The notes under the pieces: generated by a model
What the model saw: only the letters and a program-made list of their open reading frames with translations
Databases searched by the model: none
Told to the model about the DNA's origin: nothing
Shown: piece after piece, positions 52,510 to 61,000 of the stretch
How positions within the stretch are numbered: the first letter of the stretch is position 1
How the letters are laid out: every line of letters begins with the position of its first letter
Program-made: the position numbers and the translations under genes
NCBI RefSeq assembly: GCF_018691265.1
Contig: NW_024881279.1
Location: 9,092,243-9,156,242, forward strand
Length of the DNA stretch: 64,000 bases
Source of the DNA: Tyto alba
Lineage: Eukaryota; Chordata; Aves; Strigiformes; Tytonidae
Direction of reading: 5' to 3'

Positions 52510-53164
52510 CTGCAGAGCAGAAAAGCCTGTGGTGACTATGAGACCAGCTGAGCACGTGCCCCTTCAGCTCCCATGAGAGTCCCAGGGGAATCTCCCTCCA
52601 GCATCCTGCCTGCTCCCAACCCAGCCCAAAGCTCCCGGACACATTGCTGCTTCCATGCTCAGACTGGTCTAAAAAAGACAGGTCAACCCACAGCCAGGTA
52701 CCTTAAAACAGGATTCTTCCAAAATGCAGAAGTTGCAAAGCCGAACAAACAAGCCCTACAGATACCTAGCGAATGAGTCAAGGTCTTCTGCCTTTGAAGC
52801 CACAAAACTATAGCCAACAAGCGCTTCACAAATCAGCAAGCAAGCTCCCAGGGCTGATTTCTCCAAGGGCAGCTCAGCCTCCAGTCAACATTTCCCCAAG
52901 CCCCCAGCTGTGATCCTGCACACCAGCACGGCTACGTGCCCTCATCACCTGCATGCAAGCAAGGACACACACGGCACTGGACCTCTACTGTTAATGCAAC
53001 ACAGTGATTCCAGCTTGGATTTGCAACTTAATGGGTCTGGCAAGTGTATTTCCGAGCAGGATGAATTCAATGGCTAGGAGAATTCAGGAAAGGGGGAAAC
53101 TGCTCCCGTACAGTAAGATTTGGCCCCAAGCACAGCCAGCTGATGGGGCCTCCCCTCCACTCAC

Positions 53165-53283
53165 CTCGTGCTCTCCAGGCTCAGCCTTGCACACAGTTTC
53201 CAGGTCTTCCAGCGCCCACAAGTGCTGTCCCAGCGCTGCAAACGCCTCTGCCCGGCACAGCCGCAGGGAGCTGGCATCTGGGG
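53165..53283 (-). CDS. LONRF-like: LONRF gene exon 2: TPR-like helices
   Basis: It encodes residues 131 (split Ala) to 170. It reads APDASSLRLCRAEAFAALGQ, continues through an ALEDLE motif to CKAEPGEHE, and is a TPR helix pair with the conserved R-A-x-A-x-x-x-L-G and A-L-x-D-L-E spacing. The acceptor is atttctctttccag and the donor is GAG|gtgagtg. The phase fits exon 1 (one base carried over). Confidence 0.94.
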
Positions 53284-56200
53284 CTGGAAAGAGAAATGTT
53301 GTTACTTATGTGACGAGTCCATGGTGGGGCAGCAGGGCTGGACGAGGCCGGGGAGATGCCACCGCGGTGGGACAGCGCCTGCACCGCTGCCTCACGCTGA
53401 GCACAGCCAGCTCCTGCACTCCTTTTCAGCAGGAGCCACTGGCCTCATAAGTCTCTGCGAGAAAGTTATTTCTCCTAAAGATCTCTTTTTGAACTCTTTG
53501 AGGCTCTTCCCTATGTTTTTTCCCACCTCCCCCGAATGCCCTCAGCCAAGGGGCCGCACCACTGCCTTGGGGCTCTCCTGCACCGGGATCTGGGCTCTCA
53601 TCCATCCTTTTGGGATGCAGCAGAAAGGTTGTACCATACACGTAGTCCCTACGAGGGTTGTTGCCACAGGAGGCTCTGCAATGTGATTCACCCAGAAGAG
53701 CCACAATAACATTTTACCAAACAAGCCTGCAGCTATGGAGACCTGAATGCCCAAAACACCAGGGAGCCTCCCAGACCAACCTGGTTGCCACTGCCTTCCC
53801 AGGGCAGAGATGAAATCAGTGGGGGAGTGCAAGGATCTGCCCCTACCACGTGACTCAGGGTTTCCAAGTATGAGAAAAGGCTGAGATTTCCCAAAATGAA
53901 GGAAGGGAACTGAGCATCCAGTTCCTTGTCAGTCAGATGTCACTGATTGGGGGGGGGGAGGGCACAGCTCCCCCAGACACTGCTGGCCATGACACTGTAA
54001 ATGTCACAGTGCTGTACACCACACATGTTCCTGCCTGCTCCTAAATAACAGCCAGTGAGACCCTCTTCCCTCCTTCCTCAGGGAAACTCCATAAAGACCT
54101 TCCTCCCTACCAGCACTGCCAGCAGGGGAACTGGGGTGGGGGATGTCGGGGAGTATGAGCAAGCAGCACCCAAAAGCCCACACTCATGGAGTAACCAGGT
54201 GTGGTAATGTTTGTGGGCTTGAACTGTAGAGATTCCCAGATCCACCCTGTTATATCACAGCTTGCCGTGGAGGTGACCTACATCCAGTGCTGTGCTGACT
54301 TTCCAGGTAAGACAACGGGTTTGTGCACCCCACCCTGTGTCCCCCAGCACTGATCATTGCCCGATGGCCACTGCGGGCTGGGGTTGGGGACTCTCTTCTC
54401 CCCAGACCCTTGGGGAGGCCTCCAGTGTCACACAGGTCCCCGCTGGCTCCTGGCTCCCCATGGGACGATGGGTGGTGACCCTACAGGATGCTGGCTCTGA
54501 GGCCAACCTCCTATCATAAATTAGGCACTATTTGCAGGCACTGTTGCTGCATTTACTGTGACAAAGTGGCGTGGGCAACATCACCTTGATGAAGTGCCAG
54601 CAGCTCCCTCCAGGACAAGTGAGGTCCAGGGGCCTGGCCAGCAACCAATCAGTGACCATCAGGAGACATCATTGCTGATGATGTTTCCCATGCTCCCAAC
54701 CCCAGCAGCCTTTCCTCCTGTCCCAGTTCAAGCATGATGCTGATGTAGCTCTGCCAGCAAACTGTAGGTCCAGGCTAGCAACCCCACGACAGCAAGGCAC
54801 AGGAAGCCAGCATCTGCCCTCACCCCTGCCTGCCTCCACCATCACCATGCCCAGGCACCCACCAATCTGCACAGGACACTGCCATGTCTTATCACGGAGG
54901 AGGAAGCTCTGCCTTGGATATTGTCTCCTTGTCCCCCATGCCCAGTGGGGAGCACAGGGAGACCTTGCTCTCTGTCTGGTGCCATCATAACCTGGAGAGC
55001 AGCAGAGCCCAGACCCAGCCACTCCTGCACCAAGGCTGCACTGGCCACGCTGAGCTGTGCAGCAGAGTGATACCTGATCCCTCAGAACTTATTTTCATTT
55101 ATAATATTAGCTGGGACCTTAGAGCTCAAGTCAGGAAACGTGGGAATTTGCTGCTCAGTATCCTGTCCCACAAGCACACATGTAGAGATTAAATATCCCA
55201 GTCCCTAATGACAGGAAGGGATGAACAAATGGGTACAAAGTCTAGAAGCTTACCTTCTATGTGGGCAAACTCATTCAAACATTTGCACAGCCCAGCAATA
55301 AAGTGACTGATTTGGTTAAAAGAAAGATGTGTAATATGTGGCTATGAATTCTGCATTTCTCTTCTGCTGCAGCTATTTTTGATCTATGATATCATTAGAC
55401 ACTAGGGACGTAAGCCAGCTGGAGGCCCCAGCAACTGATGAGTGACTGATAGTGCTCCCCAGCCTCCCAGCTCCAGGCATGTTGGGAGGACTCCTGTGTT
55501 ACATGTTACAGTGCATTTTTTTTGGTTGTTGTTCACTTAGAAATACAGCAGAAAAAAAGTTGACAATTTCTTTTCTCCAAAGCAAAGGGAGCTTCTCTGA
55601 GTGCTGGGCTGAGCAGGACACTGCAAACCAGACCACAGTGTGATGCTGAACCATAAAAACAAACAAACAAACAAACAAAAACAAAAACAAAAACAAAAAC
55701 AAAAAAACATTCAACATTCTCATAGGTCAAACATTTATCAGTGGTTCTGTTTGAAAGTGAAGGGGATCCCGTAAGAAGTCATGCATCCTGAAAGTGGGCT
55801 GATAGCTGCAGGAGTTGGAAAACATGTCCTGAAAGCAGCGCTCACATGGCTGAGCCTGAGCAGCACCAGCAAGTGCAGGTTCACAGGAGCTGCAGCTGTG
55901 ATTGATTGCAATTTCCTCATTGCCCTAAGCCGGACTTCCCCTGTCCTTCAGGGAACAGAGTGTGCAGGGAAGACCGAGGACAGAGCTTGCAATGTTTTCT
56001 CTTTATACTATACTCACCAAGGCTTTTCAACCAGGTATATAATTGTACACCCCAATCTGACAAAAGCCTAGCAATAAGGAAAACAGTACCAGAGAACTGT
56101 GCACGCGCATTTGCGCTGAGAGACGAGTGTGCAGGGAATGAGACGGACGTCTCGGGAGGTTGCATAAAGGCACCTGCTTTCTGCTGCCAACACCAGGATC

Positions 56201-57157
56201 AGCCAGCCCGCTCAGCCCTTTGGTTCCAGGCATACCCTGAACCTCTGGCACTTGTCTCGCAGCGGGCAATGAATAAGTGTCTGCGCCACGGGAGAAGAGC
56301 TGGCTGCTGTCATAGAAACGCCGGTGGAGAAAGTACCTTCTGCCTCCGCCTCCCCAACCCCCTGCTCCAGACACATTGTATAACTCCTTTTATTTAAGCA
56401 TTACTCTCCAATAAATCCACTTACAGCCACACATTAAAGCAGATCAACCCCCCCGCCCCGGGCCCAATCCTGACCCTGCAGGCAAACGTCTCGCCAGAGC
56501 CAGTTGCAGAAGGGGGCCGGGGGGTGGTGGGGGGGTGCCCTGCACTATGGGGCTAGTGCAGGAGCTCGGCCAAGGCTCTGTCCTCGCCAGGCTCTGGGGG
56601 TGAGGACGTGTCTGTCCCAGACTGGAAAAATTCCAACCACTTTACATAATGGCCATCCCCCCCCGGGCAGAGCTCTTCCTCTGACCCTGAAATATTGCCA
56701 GGTGGCAAGATGCAAGAAGCTCTTTGCTGCTCTTTCCTCTCCGGCCACTTGCTAACACCAGAAGCATGTGGTTGATGGGATGCTGGCTGTGTCCCCTGCC
56801 CTGCCTGTCGCCCTTGCAGCCAGGATGAGCAGCAGGGCTTGCCCAGCCACCCGTCCCCTCCCAGCACCCCGGGACACCTGCAAACACGGGAGAAATGCCC
56901 AGCAGCTGGATCCCCCCTCCCCATTCCTACTAGCTCTGCCTTTCTCAACACTTCCAGCTTCCCCGGTCTCCTAGCTCTGGACCGTGCAGGCTCAGAGGGC
57001 ACCGAGGTGCTGCCACAAAGTGACCCACGTTGGTACCCACCCGCCCCGACGGCACAGCCTGAGCATCCTCGTCTCAGCTGTCGGGTTGGCCCCCCGCACC
57101 CAGCATCCCCACCCCCAACCCGCCCCACCAGCCCCCCCTGGGCCCGGCGGTGCTTAC
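53284..57157 (-). other. LONRF-like: LONRF gene intron 1
   Basis: This 3.9-kb intron starts gtaagca right after exon 1. It contains an A-rich (AAAC)n/(AAAAC)n microsatellite near 55654-55708, a G-run near 53949-53960, and AT-rich sequence near 55080-55400. No additional exon was supported. Its 5' end (about 56400-57157) is GC-rich and belongs to the CpG island flank. Confidence 0.9.
55654..55708. repeat. A-rich (AAAC)n/(AAAAC)n microsatellite
   Basis: Five AAAC units turn into five AAAAAC-type units and end in a short A run. A phenylalanine/valine-rich open frame on the minus strand is an artefact of this repeat. Confidence 0.95.
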
Positions 57158-57548
57158 CCAGCTCGACCCCTTTCTGAGCCAGCCTGAGCGCTTCCCGCGC
57201 GTCCCCACGGGTGAGATGGTCCCGGATGCGTGCTGCCAGCCAGGCCAGCCGGCCCTCCCGCTCCACGCTTTTCTCCAGGAGGCCACAGAGCACCACGTTG
57301 CACCTCGCCGCCCCGACGCCCAACAGCTTCAGCCTCTCGTGGCAGAGGGGGCAGCGGGAGGGCACGGCCCCCCCGAGGCACGGCTTGCAGAAGGAGTGAC
57401 CGCAGGACACGGTCACCGGCTCCCAGAGGAGGAGGAGGCAGGAGGGGCAGCGCAGCATGTCCAAACCCCCGCTCCCGGGGCTGAGGGGCTGCCGGACAGG
57501 GCTCCCCCCCCGGGGTGGGGAGGACGGGCTGGTGGGACCGTGGCTCAT
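57158..57548 (-). CDS. LONRF-like: LONRF gene exon 1: N-terminus, first RING finger, first TPR helix
   Basis: It has 130 codons plus one base. It starts MSHGPTSPSS, a Ser/Pro/Gly-rich lead, followed by a C3HC4 RING with ligands Cys34, Cys37, Cys49, His51, Cys54, Cys57, Cys66 and Cys69 (CPSC, CGHSFCKPC, CPLC). An amphipathic region then begins LEKSVEREG and ends ALRLAQKGVELG, the start of the TPR array. The donor is CTGG|gtaagca. I chose the ATG at 57548 because it lies 3' of the CCAAT/GC-box promoter and has G at -3. The same frame stays open for 179 codons further upstream with only one more ATG, at 58085, beyond the promoter elements. Human LONRF1 has a longer, Gly/Ala-rich leader before RING1. 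Confidence 0.93.
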
Positions 57549-57646
57549 CGCAGCTGACGAGGGGGAGCTGCCCGGTGTCCGCACACACCCCGTCTCCCCC
57601 GGGACCCCGCGCAAAGCCCCGCTCCGCTCCGCCCGGTTCGGCCCAT
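57545..57646 (-). promoter_or_regulatory. Upstream ORF (33 codons) overlapping the LONRF start codon (ATGA)
   Basis: The ATG at 57646 has A at -3 and G at +4, a stronger context than the main ATG (G at -3, A at +4). Its frame runs 33 codons, beginning MGRTGRSGAG, and ends at TGA 57547-57545, which shares two bases with the main ATG (57548-57546). Such an arrangement can repress or couple translation of the main frame. It applies only if transcription starts upstream of 57646, which the promoter elements suggest. Confidence 0.6.
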
Positions 57647-57705
57647 CCTCCCCGCGGCTCCCGCCCCCCCGGCCCGGCCCGGCCCGGTGTCGGGCTGCGG
57701 CTCGT

Positions 57706-57743
57706 CCCGTCCCGTCCCGTCCCGTCCCGTCCCGTCCCGTCCC
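57706..57743 (-). repeat. Pentanucleotide repeat (CCCGT)7 with G-quadruplex potential on the mRNA strand
   Basis: Seven perfect CCCGT units plus a final CCC on the + strand give eight GGG runs separated by two-base AC loops on the minus (transcribed) strand. That satisfies the G3-loop quadruplex pattern twice over. It lies between the GC/CCAAT elements and the start codon, so it is in the 5' UTR or core promoter of the LONRF gene. Confidence 0.85.
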
Positions 57744-57808
57744 GCCGGGGCAGGACCTCCCCGGGCTGAACCGGCGGGGGACGCCGGTGGCGGAGCTGCC
57801 GGGGCCCC

Positions 57809-57841
57809 ATTGGCTGCCGGGGCCCCGCCCCGCCCCGCCCC
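57809..57841 (-). promoter_or_regulatory. LONRF-like: LONRF core promoter elements: CCAAT box and tandem GC boxes
   Basis: On the minus strand, three overlapping GGGGCGGGGC-type Sp1 boxes (57822-57841) precede CCAAT (57813-57809, an NF-Y type site) in the transcription direction. They lie about 260-290 bp upstream of the start codon. There is no TATA box, as usual for CpG-island promoters. The transcription start is probably between about 57650 and 57790, but this is inferred. Confidence 0.6.
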
Positions 57842-58020
57842 GGCCGCGTTTCGTAACGGAGCCGGCGGTCCTGGGGGCTCGGGGAGGGATGTAGAGGGGT
57901 GGGCCCGGTGGGGGGTCCGGCCCCGGAGGGTGCTGAGGCGCTCCGGTGCCGACCCTCCCCCCGCCGTAGCCGCGATGAGGGTGGGGTGTTGTGGGGCCGG
58001 GGTGCGGGGTACAAGTTGGG

Positions 58021-61000
58021 GCACCCGGGTGTGAAGCTGTGCGGGGAGGGTGCTGGAGAAGTCTCCTGGAGCAGCTGGGGTTCAAGGTCCCCGGGGGGAT
58101 CTAGGGCACGCTGAAGCAGGATCAAAGTGCTGCGGGATGTTTTGGTGGGGGCCCAGAGTGGAGCCCAGGGCACTTTGGAGCCAGCCCATAGTGGGGTATC
58201 TGGGGTGCTGCGGAGCAGGGCTGGGGCACAAGGCCTGGGGAACGCAGAGTGCTCTGGGATGGGGACAGGAGGGTGGATGCTCCAGAGCGGCTGAGGCACT
58301 GGACACCTAGGGTGCTCAGGATCAGCCCAGCATTCGGCATGCCTGAGCTCGCTGAGGCTCTCCAAAGCAAGGCTGGGGTGAGGCTAGGGTGCAGCAGGTG
58401 CCCCTTTGCAGACTCCACCGTGCAGACCCATCATGGCAGGATATTCTGAGGGAAAGGGCTGTCCCTCCAATGGAGATGGGAAAGTGCATCTCCCACAGAT
58501 TCTCTATTTATCCAGAATTGAACGAGTTCAGACTCTGTATGGGGATGGTCTCCTTCCCACTCATGGACCCCCAGAATGGGCTCTGTATCCCAAAGGAGAT
58601 GCATTCCCCTGCCACGCAGTCATACAGCAAGGGGCTGGCAGGTCTTGCATAGCAGGTGCTGGGAAAAAAACAGCTGAAATCTGGCAACTCTGGAACTTAG
58701 TAGATCAGACTTTATATAAGGGTGATGAGCATTCCACAAGGGCTCTTTTGTGTGTCCCCAAAAACAAACTGAACCTATGCACGCACTGGAAGGGATGCTC
58801 AGGGAGGGAGGTCACGGGTAGGATGTGAGTGCTGGTGAAACCCATTCCCCACTAAGGGAGTGGCTGGCAGAGGTTTGGGCTGCAGAGCAGGTTTAGTTTC
58901 AAAATCTACTGTGATTACATTTAACAGCTCATGGGTGGTTTTAAAAGCTCATCGACTAAGTATGTTATGTGGGCTTGGAAGGCTTTGCTGCTTCCTCCGT
59001 TATCTTCTTAAGTGATCCCTTCAGACTGGAGAAATCCCAGGCCCTGCTTAGCAGCACATCCCCAAACACTTCCTGAGTGTGGTATTAGGGACAGCAGTCA
59101 TCCCGGGAGCATTATAAGTCTGTCAGGGATTCTGCCTAACAGGGAACATTTTCCATGTTCCCCATCCACAAGACCAGTCTTTGGTTGCCCTCCCCGAGGG
59201 ACCTACCACATCACTTCCCCCAGCTGTTCTCCCATGGGCATTTCTCAGATGAACAAGGCTCATTCACACCGGACACTGTCCTCTCATGATTTAGTTCTCA
59301 CCACGGCTAGTTTTTCCACCAAACAAACTAAACCAGCTAACACAAAAGATTATCACCCAGGAGTCCTCACCAGTCTTACCCCCTCAAGAAGGACACGTTC
59401 ATGGCTTTGGAGCTGTGAAATAAGGATGATCTTAGACATGGAAACCTTTGCAGTGATGGGCTTGAAAAGTGTTCCCATAACCTGTTTGTGTATCTCAGCT
59501 TGGGAGCAGCAGCCCTCTACCACAGGCATCTGGTACCCGGTGAGGAGCAGAGTATCTTTCATCACCCCAGCCAGCTCCTCCAGGAGACACCGGGCTGTTC
59601 CCAAGGACCAGCCTCACTCTTTTCCTCACGTCCTGATTCACTCCACAACCATTCTCATATGTGCAGGCTCTCCAGCACCCCGTAAGCAGCTGGGATGTGC
59701 CACTGCCTTTGCATAACGCAGTTAAAAATCAATCAACTACGACACGTGAGTCCATTGCAAACCAGGCTTCATTAGCACCAGTGCAAGAACAATTTGTTTT
59801 CTTCATTCCGTCCAGAGCTGAGCTGGTTCTGGACTCCAAATGCTTTCACTTGTCACTGGTGTATTTGTGCTGACTCAGTACATAACTGGAAAAAAAAAAA
59901 AAAAAAAAAAAAAAAAACACCAAATATTTAAAAAGCTTTACATGCTTAATGCTCACTGTTCTCCTGGCCAGATGAGGACTTCACATTTTGCATAATGCAG
60001 AACAGATCACACTGTGTTTAGGAACTATTTGCAAAGTGCAATAGGATTTTTTTTTAATAATATTTTCTTTTTTCCACTTTAAAGGTGGGAAACAGCCCAG
60101 GGCCAGTGCAGGGTGAGGAGTTCCAGGTGTTGCTGCGGGGGAAGCCAACTCCTCCTCTGGCTCCCAGCCACATGCACCGCTTGTGTTCCAGCTCCAGTAC
60201 AGCCTCATTAATGTGTCCAGACTGTTCACAGTGCAACACGGGCATCAGGGGTTTCTCACCGGCTATGTGTGCTCATTTTTAGTGCATAAATATTTATTGC
60301 AAGCACTGACATTTGATTTTGACACATTAGGGATTAAGGGGTGACTCAGAGGTGACAGTACCTTCCTAGTAGTGCCTTTTTTTGTACAGAGACCTGTGTG
60401 CTCCTTAGGGTGTCTTCAAAGGCACCACAAGCACTTGCCAGACAGGAATATGCACCCTGAATGTCATGATCCTTTTACACACAGCTATCCCTGCTCCTCC
60501 CGAGCAGATGAGGCTGTCACCATCAGACCCAAAAGTCCTGTTGCACAGAGGTAAAACAAGTTTCCCTGTTTCAAGAGCAGTGGAAGGAGGAAAGTGTCAG
60601 CATCCCAGCTGAGGAGGAGGAGCATTGGCATCAGCAAAGGCTGGTGGGGGCACCAACGTATAAGAGCCAGTGCAGCCCACTGGGTGATCAGGGAGAGCCA
60701 GGGCCAAATCCAGCCTCAGCATTTGGGCAGACTCACTCGTGCCCCCATGGTTTACAGCACACTTTCAGCAGCAGTGCGCCTGGATCCCAGCTTGTCTGCA
60801 AGCCTTGAGAGTTGGCCTAAGGAATTATTTTCACACCTCGGTACGTGCAAATAACATGCAGGGAGTTACTTGCATCATACCCCTCCCAGCCTGTCAACAA
60901 ACACATCAGCTTCCTGGAATTTTTGCTTTCTTTGCATCACAGTATTTCTAGATCCAGGATGTTATTCAACAGCCAGGTTTCTCCATTTGCCACAAAGCCA

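Larger units (their letters stand above)
56990..58020. promoter_or_regulatory. LONRF-like: CpG island over LONRF exon 1 and promoter
   Basis: About 1 kb of very GC-rich sequence with dense CpG covers the first exon and promoter. Long open frames on all six frames here (up to 510 codons) arise from the lack of AT-rich stop codons and are not separate genes. A bidirectional transcript to the right is possible, but no + strand exon was recognised. Confidence 0.85.

Noticed and set aside
56553..58085. 510-codon open frame on the minus strand
   Set aside because: It contains the true LONRF exon 1 (57548-57158) but runs on through the exon 1 donor into intron 1 and upstream through the promoter. 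Its length comes from stop-poor CpG-island sequence. A spliced product is required to match the LONRF family.
57154..58365. 403-codon open frame on the minus strand in a second frame
   Set aside because: It is a shadow of LONRF exon 1. The translation is Arg/Gly/Pro low complexity with no domain, while the RING cysteines appear only in the other frame.
59012..59716. 234-codon plus-strand open frame upstream of the LONRF promoter
   Set aside because: No family recognised, Ser/Thr/Pro-rich, no splice or promoter support.
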